Assembly: GCA_964194555.1 (NCBI GenBank)
Contig: CAXMMT010000031.1
Coordinates: forward strand, 1 to 64,000
From: SZUA-217 sp964194555
GTDB lineage: Bacteria; Actinomycetota; Acidimicrobiia; Spongiisociales; ZC4RG35
Direction of reading: 5' to 3'
DNA length: 64,000 bases
Program-made: the position numbers and the translations under genes
Notes under the pieces: model-generated
The model's database searches: none
What the model was told of the DNA's origin: nothing
Seen by the model: only the letters and a program-made list of their open reading frames with translations
Part shown: positions 18,063-27,257 of the stretch, piece after piece
Position numbering within the stretch: position 1 is the stretch's first letter
Layout: every line of letters starts with the position of its first letter

Positions 18063-18099
18063 TGAAGATCTACGCGGGCTATACCCGCGTAGATCTTCA
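18063..18099. promoter_or_regulatory. perfect 16-bp inverted repeat in the dnaX/ABC exporter divergent promoter region
   Basis: TGAAGATCTACGCGGG (18063-18078), a 5-base spacer, then its exact reverse complement (18084-18099). It lies 44 bp upstream of the ABC ATPase GTG and 55 bp from dnaX. Between two diverging 5' ends a transcription terminator is unlikely, so an operator for a dimeric regulator is the better reading. A run of T precedes it on the left. Confidence 0.65.
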
Positions 18100-18142
18100 C
18101 AAACGATTCACTTACTGGCGGTTTCCGTCGATACTTCCACCC

Positions 18143-18949
18143 GTGACCCAGCCACTCATCGAAGACACCTCCGTCGAGCACATCCAATCTCCACCTGCAG
18201 TCTGGGCTCGCGGTCTGGTTAGGAAGTTTGGAAAAACGGTCGCTGTCGACAACGTCAACCTCTCCATCCAGCGCGGGGAGTTCTACGGTCTGCTCGGCCA
18301 AAATGGCGCCGGAAAGACGACAACCATCAAGGTCATAGTTGGCCTCCTACGCCCCAATGCCGGGACGGTTGGGGTCGGTGAGTTCGACACCTGGAAGAAC
18401 CCGATCGAGGTCAAGTCGAGAATCGGGGTGCTTCCCGAGGAGTTCAATCTCTACGAGCGTTTGACCGGGGCCGAGCTTCTCGACTTCACAGCTGCCATGC
18501 ACGGTTTGACTAAAGAGGAGGCAAGGAGCCGAAGAACCGAACTCCTCTCGTTGCTCGACCTCACGTCGGCGGGCTCGAAGCTCATCGGCGATTACTCGAG
18601 AGGCATGAGAAAGAAGGTCGCCCTCGGGGCGGCCATAATCCATCGACCTCCCGTCCTGTTCCTCGACGAGCCTTTCGAGGGTGTCGACGCTGTCTCAGCC
18701 AGACTGATTCGCAACCTGCTGCGGCAGGCCGCCGCGGGTGGCACAACAATCATCTTCTCCTCCCACGAGATGCATCTGGTCGAAAAACTGTGCACCCGAA
18801 TAGGGATCATGATCGAGGGCCGGCTCACAATTGAGGAGACTCCCGAGGGTCTCTGCCGGATCACCGGCAAGGACAACATCGAGGATGCCTTCATCGCGGC
18901 GGTCGGCGGCGACGAAACGAATGACTCCACGTGGTACGCCAGCTCGTAG
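18143..18949 (+). CDS. ABC transporter ATP-binding protein
   Basis: About 268 residues, a complete nucleotide-binding domain. Walker A is GQNGAGKTTT, the signature is DYSRGMRKKVALGAA, Walker B is PVLFLDEPFEGVD, and the H-loop His is in FSSHEM. The GTG at 18143 is chosen because it leaves the palindrome in the promoter; an ORF extending further upstream would translate through it. It resembles the CcmA/NatA exporter class. The gene overlaps its permease by 19 bases. The substrate is unknown. Confidence 0.9.
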   Translation: MTQPLIEDTSVEHIQSPPAVWARGLVRKFGKTVAVDNVNLSIQRGEFYGLLGQNGAGKTTTIKVIVGLLRPNAGTVGVGEFDTWKNPIEVKSRIGVLPEEFNLYERLTGAELLDFTAAMHGLTKEEARSRRTELLSLLDLTSAGSKLIGDYSRGMRKKVALGAAIIHRPPVLFLDEPFEGVDAVSARLIRNLLRQAAAGGTTIIFSSHEMHLVEKLCTRIGIMIEGRLTIEETPEGLCRITGKDNIEDAFIAAVGGDETNDSTWYASS

Positions 18950-20535
18950 AACTGAAGGCGCGCCTCACCTGGAATGGGGTCCGCCACGATGTTCAGCGAC
19001 GCTTCGGTTTTCCAATCGCAACCATCCTTCTCGGATGGCTGTCGTTCTGGCTGGCAGGACTTCACATCGATGCTGCCCACAGTCTCGCCTCCACCAACCT
19101 TGCTGCGCTCAATCAGTATCTGGGGTGGGCGGCCCTCTTCTTCTTTCTGGCCTGGGTCACGTTGCCGGTGATCATCTTTCCTCTCGACGAGAACCTCGAC
19201 CCCCAGCAGTTGGCCGTGTTGCCCATAGGCGGGACACAGATGGTCAAAGGCTTGACAGCCGCCTCGCTGGTCGCACCGGCCACCATCGTCCCTGTTGTCC
19301 TACTTACTGCAAACGGCACAACCCAACCTGGTGGATGGTGGATGGCCGTCCCTGCGTCTCTCGTCTTCCTCGGGCTGCTTTCGGTCGGCTCTCAGCTGTT
19401 CTCGGCGACCATCTCTGCAATCCTTCGAACCCGCAGAGGACGCGACATCGCCACGTTTCTGGTGCTGGGTCTCGCCGCGGTTTCCTTCATCCTTTATAGG
19501 GCAGTCTCGACGAATATTCGAGACCTGGGACTCGAAGAGGCGGCTGTCGGGCACCCGATTCTCGATTGGGCCTTGCTACTCCCGCCTGTTGCGGCCCAGC
19601 GCGCCATAACCGAGGCAGCACTGGGAAATCCGCTTCTCGCGACAACCTTTCTGGCGGCCGCCCTGGCCGGGCTTCTCCTCCTGGCCGTGGCCTGGCGACG
19701 GCTTCTCGGATGGATGTTGACCACGCCGCTGGAGGGGAGCAAGCCAGCAGCCCGGTCCCGGCGCCGGGGAATGGCAAGCGGGGCGTGGGGGGTAATCCCG
19801 ACAATGGCCCGCAAGGAACTCCGCTTCTACGTCCGGGATCCTCGTCAGAGGCTGGTCTGGACTGGAACAGTCATCTTCGTTGGCATCGCCGTGGCCGGAA
19901 CTGTCATGGGCGCAACCGGTTTGTTCGACCTCCGGGACAACGAATGGGCACCTCTGGTCGCTCCGATTCTGGTGCTCTTTGTCGGGCTCCCTATTGCACT
20001 CAACCTCTTCGGATGGGAGCGAAACGCCGCCAGCTATCTGTTTGTCCTGCCGGTGAAACCCCGCCAACTCCTTCTGGGAAAGAACGTCGCAGTGGCCATG
20101 GGCCTGACCGTCGAAACAATCATCCTCGCCGCCGGACTGGCCTGGTTCACCGGATTCTGGCAATGGACCTGGATGGTCTTGCCATTGACAGTGGCCGCCA
20201 TCGGATGCCAGATGTCGGTTGGCAACATGGTGTCCGTTCTCACCCCTCTCCGTCTCCCCCGCGAAGGGACCGACATCTTCGCTCAGTCGACCGAACAGGG
20301 CTGTCTCGCAATCGTGAGTCAGGTAGCGTCGTTCTTTGCCATCGGCATGCTTCTCGTCCCACCCGCCTCGGTTGTGGTTCTTGCGGTCGACTTCGGTCAG
20401 GCCATATCCCCCTGGTTCGCCTCCCTCTTCGCCATTGGCTACGGCATCATCCTCTACTCGCTCTCCCTTCTTGTCTCCTCGCGCATACTCAGGCGACGGC
20501 TGCCCGAAGTGATGGCCTGGGTTCAGGTTGTCTGA
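18931..20535 (+). CDS. ABC exporter permease
   Basis: A 534-residue membrane protein with about 12 hydrophobic segments in two halves split by a basic cytoplasmic loop (KPAARSRRRG, ~270). The second half resembles ABC-2 type permeases of large actinobacterial exporters. The GTG start lies inside the 3' end of the ATPase gene, so the two are co-translated. No enzyme motif is seen. Substrate unknown. Confidence 0.8.
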   Translation: MVRQLVELKARLTWNGVRHDVQRRFGFPIATILLGWLSFWLAGLHIDAAHSLASTNLAALNQYLGWAALFFFLAWVTLPVIIFPLDENLDPQQLAVLPIGGTQMVKGLTAASLVAPATIVPVVLLTANGTTQPGGWWMAVPASLVFLGLLSVGSQLFSATISAILRTRRGRDIATFLVLGLAAVSFILYRAVSTNIRDLGLEEAAVGHPILDWALLLPPVAAQRAITEAALGNPLLATTFLAAALAGLLLLAVAWRRLLGWMLTTPLEGSKPAARSRRRGMASGAWGVIPTMARKELRFYVRDPRQRLVWTGTVIFVGIAVAGTVMGATGLFDLRDNEWAPLVAPILVLFVGLPIALNLFGWERNAASYLFVLPVKPRQLLLGKNVAVAMGLTVETIILAAGLAWFTGFWQWTWMVLPLTVAAIGCQMSVGNMVSVLTPLRLPREGTDIFAQSTEQGCLAIVSQVASFFAIGMLLVPPASVVVLAVDFGQAISPWFASLFAIGYGIILYSLSLLVSSRILRRRLPEVMAWVQVV

Positions 20536-20624
20536 CCGCGCAGGAAACAGCGTCGTGGGCAAGCTGTTTTTTCGATTTCCCGAATCCTTAAACCGATAGG
20601 ACACCACTAGCCTGCCGCGCGCCC

Positions 20625-21785
20625 ATGGAAGACACTGGCGCGCAACCTGAAGGTCCTACGCGCAAGCCATTCCTGGGGTTGAACGAGACGGCGGCCCGTC
20701 TCGGCCTCGCCATCTTCTTCCTTTACCTCTTCCTGGTCGGCGTCAAGTCGCTCGAGATAGGGATCAGCTCCTTCGGCGGAGACTTCGTCGATCAGGTCTT
20801 CTCCAACGTTGCAAACCCGATCGCCGGTCTTGCCGCGGGGGTCCTGGCGACTGTTCTGGTCCAATCATCCTCGGTCACCACCGCCACCATCGTTGGGCTG
20901 GTGGGGGCGGGAGTACTTCCCGTCGAATCCGCTGTACCGATGGTGATGGGCGCCAACATCGGAACCACCGTCACCAACACTCTGGCCTCACTGGGCCATG
21001 TCAGACAGAGCGCCTACTTCCAACGGGCGTTCTCCGCAGCCACAGTCCACGACTACTTCAACCTCCTGAGCGTCGCAATTCTGCTTCCGCTCGAAGTGGC
21101 ATTTGGTCTCATCTCGAGAATCGCAATCAGGTTTGCCGACCTCGTCGCAGGCATCCTTCCGGAAATCGGCTCAGGCTCCAGCCCGATCAAGTCCGCAATT
21201 GGGGCCCCGGTCTCGTGGATGGCCGAAACGATCGAGTCTCTCGGATGGTCCACAGCCGAAGGAGCCATTCTCCTAATCGTCGGAATGGGACTGATCTTCC
21301 TTGCCCTCTGGATGATCACCAGACAGATGAAGGCCGTGATGTCTGGGCGGATTGAAAACGCTATCAATGGAGTCCTCAGCAAGGGGGCCGGCGCGGGGGC
21401 GCTTCTCGCCGGGATGTTGATGACGATTGCCGTTCAAAGCTCTTCGATCACGACTTCAATCCTCGTTCCCCTTGTCGCAGCAGGTGTGCTGACGCTCCGG
21501 AACGCATTCCCTGTGACGTTGGGCGCCAACCTCGGAACGACCGCGACAGCGCTCTTGGCGTCGATAGCCGCCGACTCCCCCGATGCCTTGGTCATCGCGC
21601 TCGCCCATGTGACGTTCAACGTACTGGGAATCCTCATCTTCTACCCCTGGCCAAGGTTGAGAGGCATCCCGATCCTGCTGGCCGAGCGCACCGGAGAGGC
21701 CGCCGTGCGACACAAGTCGATCGTTGCCGCCTACGTCATAGGTTTATTCATTTTGACCCCGATAGCCGTACTCTTGATCACGTAG
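20625..21785 (+). CDS. Na+/phosphate cotransporter (NptA/SLC34-like)
   Basis: A 386-residue protein with two inverted repeats, each holding the QSSS motif of the family (VLVQSSSVTTATIVGLVGAG near residue 85 and IAVQSSSITTSILVPL near 270), each followed by GANIGTT or GANLGTT. It imports phosphate with sodium. It is followed after 12 bp by a PhoU-domain protein. In many bacteria these are fused; here they are separate genes in one operon. Confidence 0.92.
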   Translation: MEDTGAQPEGPTRKPFLGLNETAARLGLAIFFLYLFLVGVKSLEIGISSFGGDFVDQVFSNVANPIAGLAAGVLATVLVQSSSVTTATIVGLVGAGVLPVESAVPMVMGANIGTTVTNTLASLGHVRQSAYFQRAFSAATVHDYFNLLSVAILLPLEVAFGLISRIAIRFADLVAGILPEIGSGSSPIKSAIGAPVSWMAETIESLGWSTAEGAILLIVGMGLIFLALWMITRQMKAVMSGRIENAINGVLSKGAGAGALLAGMLMTIAVQSSSITTSILVPLVAAGVLTLRNAFPVTLGANLGTTATALLASIAADSPDALVIALAHVTFNVLGILIFYPWPRLRGIPILLAERTGEAAVRHKSIVAAYVIGLFILTPIAVLLIT

Positions 21786-21797
21786 GAAGGCGAAGCG

Positions 21798-22466
21798 ATG
21801 TTCTCCATTTTCAGAGATTCCGATCAGCTCGAGACTGTTGAGCAGCAACTAGTCGAGATGTTGACCAACTGCCAGGACACGTTCCGTCTTGCCACCGCTG
21901 CTGTGTTCGGCGAGATGGACGTGACCGAGGCAGGTGATCTGCTGGACGCTGTCGACAAGAACCTCAACAGAACCGAGCGTGCCATCAGAAGAGAGTTGCT
22001 CGTCCACGGAACCGTGAGAGGCACCGAGGTCGACCAGGGCCTGATGCTCACATACATGTCGGTCGCGAAGGACATTGAGCGCATCGGCGATTACTGCAAG
22101 AACATCTGGAACCTCGCTCAGATGGGAGTCAACCTCTCAGGCGGTTTCGACAACGACGAGCTGACAAAGCACTGCGAAAGAGTTGCCGACCTGATCAAAG
22201 CGGCTCTTGACGCCTTCGCCGAGCAGGACGCCGAGAAAGTTCACAAGCTGATACCGGGCATCAAGGACGACGCCCAGCACTATGACCGACATCTCATCGA
22301 ATTCGTCAACTCCGATTTGCCTGGAAGCGTGGCTGCGCCAAGGGCACTGTTCTACCGGTATATCAAGAGAATCAGCGCCCATCTCGCCAATGTCCTGTCC
22401 TCGGTGGTGATGCCGGTCGACCGTCTCGACTTCTACAAGAAGTCAAAGGCAATCGACACCGAGTAG
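21798..22466 (+). CDS. PhoU-domain protein
   Basis: A 222-residue all-helical protein with a PhoU-type pattern of acidic metal-binding positions (DLLDAVDKNLNRTE near residue 50; TYMSVAKDIERIGDYCKN near 85). It probably regulates the phosphate cotransporter encoded just upstream rather than the Pst system, since no pst genes are present. The C-terminal half is less typical. Confidence 0.85.
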   Translation: MFSIFRDSDQLETVEQQLVEMLTNCQDTFRLATAAVFGEMDVTEAGDLLDAVDKNLNRTERAIRRELLVHGTVRGTEVDQGLMLTYMSVAKDIERIGDYCKNIWNLAQMGVNLSGGFDNDELTKHCERVADLIKAALDAFAEQDAEKVHKLIPGIKDDAQHYDRHLIEFVNSDLPGSVAAPRALFYRYIKRISAHLANVLSSVVMPVDRLDFYKKSKAIDTE

Positions 22467-22490
22467 ACCCGACCGGAGCAGGAAGCCACG

Positions 22491-23048
22491 ATGCGGTTAG
22501 GGATCGACCTCGATGGGGTGGTAGCCAACTTCACCCAGGGGTGGATGAACTTCTACAACCGTGACTTCGGCACCAGTCTGGTGTTGGAGGACTCGCAGAA
22601 CTGGGGCGATCTGGTGGGCCTCACCCATTTCAAGCACATCAACGAGTTCTGGGAGTGGTCATCGGACCTCGACGGACACTCGGTATTCTGGCATCTCGAC
22701 ACCTTCCCGGGCGCCGTCGAGGCGATACGAAGTCTCGTCGACGAAGAGCATCAGATCGTCATCATCACCACCAAGCCCGACTTCGCCGTGAACGACACCT
22801 ACGAATGGCTCGAGCGACACCGAATTCCTGCAGCCGAGGTCCACATCCTCGAAGACAAGTGGCTGATCGACTGCGAGGTCTACCTGGATGATGGCCCCCA
22901 CGTGCTCCCCGGGTTGGTCGAGCACAGGGCCGATCGCACAGTCTGCAGATACGTTCGCCCCTGGAACAGTCCTGTTGACGGGGTCGTCGATGTCCACGAC
23001 TTTGATGAGTTTCGCGATGTCGTCGATCAGCTGACAAAGCCCTCGTAA
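22491..23048 (+). CDS. HAD-superfamily 5'-nucleotidase-like hydrolase
   Basis: A 185-residue protein. It begins with the HAD nucleophile motif GIDLDGVVANF, has a Thr/Lys motif in VIITTKPDF, and a late acidic motif VYLDDGPH. The layout matches 5'(3')-deoxyribonucleotidases (NT5C family). It sits between phosphate import and phnD, consistent with scavenging phosphate from nucleotides (inference from position). Confidence 0.75.
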   Translation: MRLGIDLDGVVANFTQGWMNFYNRDFGTSLVLEDSQNWGDLVGLTHFKHINEFWEWSSDLDGHSVFWHLDTFPGAVEAIRSLVDEEHQIVIITTKPDFAVNDTYEWLERHRIPAAEVHILEDKWLIDCEVYLDDGPHVLPGLVEHRADRTVCRYVRPWNSPVDGVVDVHDFDEFRDVVDQLTKPS

Positions 23049-23109
23049 TCGCGGCTACGCTCGCCTCGGTGTCCAGCGGACGCCCACTGGAATTAGGAGG
23101 AAACCAGAC

Positions 23110-24225
23110 ATGAAACGAAGAGCCCTTTGGGCCCTCTTGGCCGTCTTTGCTCTCGTCGTTGCGGCTTGTGGCGACGGGGATGCGGCCGACACGACTGAGG
23201 CGGCACCGGCAACGACCGAAGCGGCCCCCGATACGACAGAACCTGCCCCGGAACCAACAACGACCGAGGCAATGGCCGCGATCGGAAGTGAGGAGCACCC
23301 GATCCAGGTGCTGTTCGTGCCTTCTGTGTCCGCCGAGGAGATCATCGCCGGCGGTGAGTTGCTCGATGCGACACTCGAGGCGGAAACCGGCCTCACGTTC
23401 GAAGTGAGCGTTGGATCCTCGTACGCCGCTGTCATCGAAGAGATGTGTGCATCGCCCGACGACACCATCGGATTTATTCCAGCTCAGGCCTATGTTCTCG
23501 GTAGCGATCTCTGTGGTATCGAGGTGTCCCTGAAGTCATTGCGCTTCGGCTACACCGAGTACTGGACCCAGTTCATCGTGGCTCGTGATTCGGACATTCA
23601 GAGTGTCGAGGACCTGAACGGGAAGACATGGGCCTACCCGGAGACCACTTCGACCTCCGGTTTCCTGGTCCCGAGCGGCATCTTTGCAACGCTGGGCATT
23701 GTGCCAAGTGAGTCATTCGAGGCGGGTGGCCATAGTGCTACTGCGCAAGCGATCTACGATGGTTCTGCCGACTTCGGCACCACCTTCTTCTCGCCTGCGA
23801 TCGACTCCGAAGATACTCCGTTGTGGGACGGCGATCCGGCCAACGCGGATGTACCCGACGATCTTGTCGAGGCCTGCGCTCTGGACGCCGACGGTCAGAT
23901 CGTCTGTGGAGACAACTTCTACCCGCGGGACGCCCGTCGCAACATTCGGGAAGGCGCACCGGATGTCATCCAGAAGGTCAGAATCGTCACGCTGTCGGCT
24001 CCGATTCCGAACGACACTCTTTCCTACGGACCGGAAGTCTCCGATGATCTTCAGACCATCATCAACGATGCTCTGCAGACATTCGCTGAGGACGACCCAG
24101 AAGGATTCGCGGAAGCCTTCGATGCCTATTCGTGGTCGGGTGTTACGGAAACCACAGATTCCGAATTCGACTCGATCCGGGCGCTGCTAGATGCGCTTGG
24201 ATTCAGCATCGACGATCTGGGCTAG
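23110..24225 (+). CDS. phnD: phosphate/phosphonate ABC transporter substrate-binding lipoprotein (PhnD-type)
   Basis: A 371-residue protein. The signal peptide ends in a lipobox (VVAACGDG), then comes a Thr/Ala/Pro/Glu-rich tether (residues ~25-55) built from TTEAAP-like repeats, then a PhnD-type binding domain (PSVSAEEIIAGGELL; YPETTSTSGFLVPSG; QAIYDGSADFGTTF). It binds phosphonate, phosphite or phosphate outside the membrane. A strong AGGAGG lies 6 bp before the ATG. A terminator-like hairpin separates it from phnC, so it is probably made in excess over the ATPase and permease. Confidence 0.9.
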   Translation: MKRRALWALLAVFALVVAACGDGDAADTTEAAPATTEAAPDTTEPAPEPTTTEAMAAIGSEEHPIQVLFVPSVSAEEIIAGGELLDATLEAETGLTFEVSVGSSYAAVIEEMCASPDDTIGFIPAQAYVLGSDLCGIEVSLKSLRFGYTEYWTQFIVARDSDIQSVEDLNGKTWAYPETTSTSGFLVPSGIFATLGIVPSESFEAGGHSATAQAIYDGSADFGTTFFSPAIDSEDTPLWDGDPANADVPDDLVEACALDADGQIVCGDNFYPRDARRNIREGAPDVIQKVRIVTLSAPIPNDTLSYGPEVSDDLQTIINDALQTFAEDDPEGFAEAFDAYSWSGVTETTDSEFDSIRALLDALGFSIDDLG

Positions 24226-24244
24226 TAGCGCAGGGATGATCAAA

Positions 24245-24280
24245 CCGAAAAGGTGGGGCTTGCCGGCCCCACCTTTTCGG
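24245..24280 (+). terminator. strong hairpin between phnD and phnC (partial terminator)
   Basis: Perfect 15-bp arms, CCGAAAAGGTGGGGC at 24245-24259 and its complement at 24266-24280, with a 6-base loop. It lies after the phnD stop and 10 bases before the phnC ATG. All three genes point the same way, so it probably attenuates read-through. Confidence 0.8.
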
Positions 24281-24290
24281 TATTGGGAAC

Positions 24291-25043
24291 ATGCTTCAGG
24301 TTGAGCACTTAACCAAGGTCTACGAGAACGGAACCGTCGCTCTCGAGGATGTCAGCTTCACGCTGCCGGATGGTCAATTCATGGCTGTCATCGGTCTGTC
24401 AGGATCCGGCAAATCGACCCTTCTTCGCTGCATAAATCGGCTGGTCGAGCCGACCGAAGGCCGCATCCTCTGGCATGGAATCGACGTCACGGCAGCCGGC
24501 CAGGAGGAATTGCGACGCATCCGCCGTCGAATCGGCATGGTCTTCCAGCACTTCAACCTGGTCAATCGGTCAAAGGTCTCAACGAATGTCCTCGCCGGCC
24601 GTCTTGGATATACAAACCCCGCATTGAGCATGCTCAACCACTTCGAGCAAGCCGACCGGGATAAAGCGATGAAGGTGCTGGACAGAGTCGAACTCGTTGA
24701 GAAGTCCGACTCGCTTGCGTCGGAACTCTCCGGTGGCCAGCAGCAGAGAGTAGGCATTGCCCGCGCCTTGATGCAGGACCCGGAGATCATGCTCGCCGAC
24801 GAACCGGTTGCCAGTCTCGACCCGGTTTTGGCTCACTCCATCATGCAGCACCTCGAGTCGATCAACAAAGACGACGGCGTCACCGTGCTTTGTTCGCTCC
24901 ATTTCCTCGACCTCGTCCATCGATACTCAAATCGGGCAATAGCCCTCTTCGACGGCAAGCTTGTTTACGACGGGCTACCCGCCGACATCGACGACGAGAG
25001 GTTCAAGGACATTTACGGCCACGAGGCAGAGCGAATTGGCTGA
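24291..25043 (+). CDS. phnC: phosphonate-type ABC transporter ATP-binding protein
   Basis: A 250-residue nucleotide-binding domain of PhnC type. Walker A is GLSGSGKSTLLR, the Q-loop is VFQHFNLV, the signature is ELSGGQQQRVGIARAL, Walker B is IMLADEPVASLD, and the H-loop His is in CSLHFLD. It powers uptake with PhnD and PhnE. Its 3' end overlaps phnE by 8 bases. Confidence 0.93.
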   Translation: MLQVEHLTKVYENGTVALEDVSFTLPDGQFMAVIGLSGSGKSTLLRCINRLVEPTEGRILWHGIDVTAAGQEELRRIRRRIGMVFQHFNLVNRSKVSTNVLAGRLGYTNPALSMLNHFEQADRDKAMKVLDRVELVEKSDSLASELSGGQQQRVGIARALMQDPEIMLADEPVASLDPVLAHSIMQHLESINKDDGVTVLCSLHFLDLVHRYSNRAIALFDGKLVYDGLPADIDDERFKDIYGHEAERIG

Positions 25044-27234
25044 GCCCAGACGATCGCGTCGTCGACTCTACATTGTCCTCGGCATCGTCACCGCCATCGT
25101 CATCTACGGCCTGGCCGTGGAGAGAACGGGTGTCAGCCTCGATGAGATCACGTCAGAGTCACGTCAAACCCAACTTGTCAGGATTATTCGGGCACTGGCC
25201 CGCCCCGAGTTGGTCACCTACGACTTCGAGAACGCCAACACCGACGTCGAATTCTTCATCCCCTGCCAGGAAGATGGGAACGACCGCCCGACCACCACCG
25301 ACGGTGTGACAGTGACGCCCGGCTGTGGCGAACCTGAGCAGATTGTGACAGTCCAGGGCAGCCGTTTCGAACCGTTTGCCGAAGGTCGAATCCAGTTCAT
25401 CCCCGACTCAGAGTTCGAGGTGACACTACCGATGGGGTTATTCCAGGCCGACGGAAATGGTCACTTCTCGCTCGACCTCGAGCTTCCTGACCGGCCGTCG
25501 AACAACCCTCAGATCATCAGGGTCCAAGTACCCCAACGGCTAGGAACCTGGACGAACCGGGAGGAAGTCTGGACCGACACCAACGAGAACGGTGTCATCG
25601 ATGCCGGAATCCTCATAGAAGGCGGACTGGAGGTGACAGTAGAGGGCGTACACGTCGATACCCCTGCCGCCGCCCTCCTGGACGCCACTGCCCAGGTGGC
25701 CGAGTTCGTCACCACTGGCGACCCGATCATCGCTGTGGACGGTCCGGCGCGCGGCCTCACCACCGACCCGATCGGAGAGAGCCACAGTGAGATCACGATC
25801 ACCGAGCTGACGGTTCAGACAACATCGATCCTGATCAGGATTGAGGGACCGGAGGGAACAGACATTTCTCGGTGGCGAGTCGCCATATATGAAGGCACGA
25901 CGGGCGAGGTCATCGGAACCAGTTTTCTCGGCGACCAGATCGAGCTCTCTCCGCGTGTCTCGGAGCAGACCAAGCTCACCACCGAGAAGATCATCGACAC
26001 TGTCTTCCTTGCTCTGCTTGCCACAACCATCGGACTATCGGTCGCCTTGCCGTTGAGCTTCATCGCCGCACGCAACCTGATGAAAGATGTTTCCACAACG
26101 GTAATCGGGTTAGGTCTCGGACTGCTGGCGATCCCGGCTGGTGTGGCCCTAGGGGCGGCCTACATCAGTCTGCAGAGGCTCATTCTAGGAGACCTCATCA
26201 ACCAGAACCTCGTGCGTTTCATCCTCGTTGCCCTCGGCGGATTAGCCACGTTCCTCCTTGTCCGGCAGATCTTCCTGGGTTCCGAAACCAGGTCCACCCT
26301 TGTGAGGACGGCTCGAGCTTTGGCATCCATGATCGCGGTTTCTCTCGCCCTCGAGGGTCTGTTCGCACTCCTCACTCAGGGCGGCAACGCCCTCAGTGAG
26401 GCATTCGGAGTATTCGATTTCGTCCCCGGGCTTTTCGCCACGATAGGCGAGGTCGGAACCGTCCTTCTCCCCTTCCTGACAGGCTTGATCGGCGCCTCGA
26501 TCGTTCTTGGACTGGCCAGCAGGACGGCGTTCTGGCTCAATATCCATGAGAGAGCCGGTTTGCGGGCCGTGACAGGATTCGTTGTGATGGCTCTGGGCGG
26601 AGCCGTGGTCGGGATTCTCATTGGCGCCGCGATCGGTTGGCTCTATCAGATCGCCAATCCGCTCGCCACGTTCGTCGTGCCGGCCATCTTCGGTACCCTA
26701 TTCGGCCTGTTCATTGCGGAACGAGGCCGCCGTCGTGGAGAGATCAAGATCGGGCTGACCGTCTACTACATCGCTCGTACCATTTTCAACACCCTGCGTT
26801 CGATCGAGCCCCTGGTAATGGTGATCGTTTTTGTCGTGTGGGTTGGGTTCGGGGAGTTCGCCGGTGCTCTGGCTCTGGCGCTTCATACGGCCGCTTCACT
26901 GGCCAAACTCTATTCCGAGCAGGTTGAATCGATCTCGGAGGGCCCGATGGAAGCAGTACGCGCTACGGGGGCTACCCGACTCCAAACAATCATCTATGCG
27001 GTGGTACCCCAGATCGTTCCGCCTTACATCTCGTTCACGATGTATCGCTGGGATATCAACGTCCGCATGTCGACCATCCTTGGGTTTGCCGGTGGTGGCG
27101 GAATCGGGTTTCTTCTTCAGCAGAACATCCAGCTGGGGGATTATCGGGCAGCGTCGGTGCAGATGTTGGCTATCGCCATAGTGGTTGCGTCCATGGACTA
27201 CACGTCGTCGAAGCTGCGTGAACGGTTCGTCTGA
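25036..27234 (+). CDS. phnE: greatly enlarged PhnE-type ABC permease
   Basis: About 732 residues from the TTG at 25036, whereas ordinary PhnE permeases have about 260-290. In order: one membrane anchor (~10-27); a soluble, presumably extracytoplasmic region (~30-310) with a Cys pair and an Ig-like strand pattern (IVTVQGSRF); the first PhnE helices (TVFLALLATTIGLSVALPL, ~320); an insertion of ~225 residues with about six membrane segments; and the conserved PhnE core (~569-732) with its EAA loop (EAVRATGATRLQTI) and GFAGGGGIGF. The TTG is chosen because it overlaps the phnC stop; an upstream in-frame start would lie deep inside phnC. Confidence 0.88.
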   Translation: MAEPRRSRRRLYIVLGIVTAIVIYGLAVERTGVSLDEITSESRQTQLVRIIRALARPELVTYDFENANTDVEFFIPCQEDGNDRPTTTDGVTVTPGCGEPEQIVTVQGSRFEPFAEGRIQFIPDSEFEVTLPMGLFQADGNGHFSLDLELPDRPSNNPQIIRVQVPQRLGTWTNREEVWTDTNENGVIDAGILIEGGLEVTVEGVHVDTPAAALLDATAQVAEFVTTGDPIIAVDGPARGLTTDPIGESHSEITITELTVQTTSILIRIEGPEGTDISRWRVAIYEGTTGEVIGTSFLGDQIELSPRVSEQTKLTTEKIIDTVFLALLATTIGLSVALPLSFIAARNLMKDVSTTVIGLGLGLLAIPAGVALGAAYISLQRLILGDLINQNLVRFILVALGGLATFLLVRQIFLGSETRSTLVRTARALASMIAVSLALEGLFALLTQGGNALSEAFGVFDFVPGLFATIGEVGTVLLPFLTGLIGASIVLGLASRTAFWLNIHERAGLRAVTGFVVMALGGAVVGILIGAAIGWLYQIANPLATFVVPAIFGTLFGLFIAERGRRRGEIKIGLTVYYIARTIFNTLRSIEPLVMVIVFVVWVGFGEFAGALALALHTAASLAKLYSEQVESISEGPMEAVRATGATRLQTIIYAVVPQIVPPYISFTMYRWDINVRMSTILGFAGGGGIGFLLQQNIQLGDYRAASVQMLAIAIVVASMDYTSSKLRERFV

Positions 27235-27257
27235 GCAGAACCGTAGGCTTGAACGCA

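Noticed and set aside
19566..20607. Two long frames, one on each strand, within the ABC permease gene
   Set aside because: Both are shadows of the permease; their translations are Arg/Pro-rich without membrane character.
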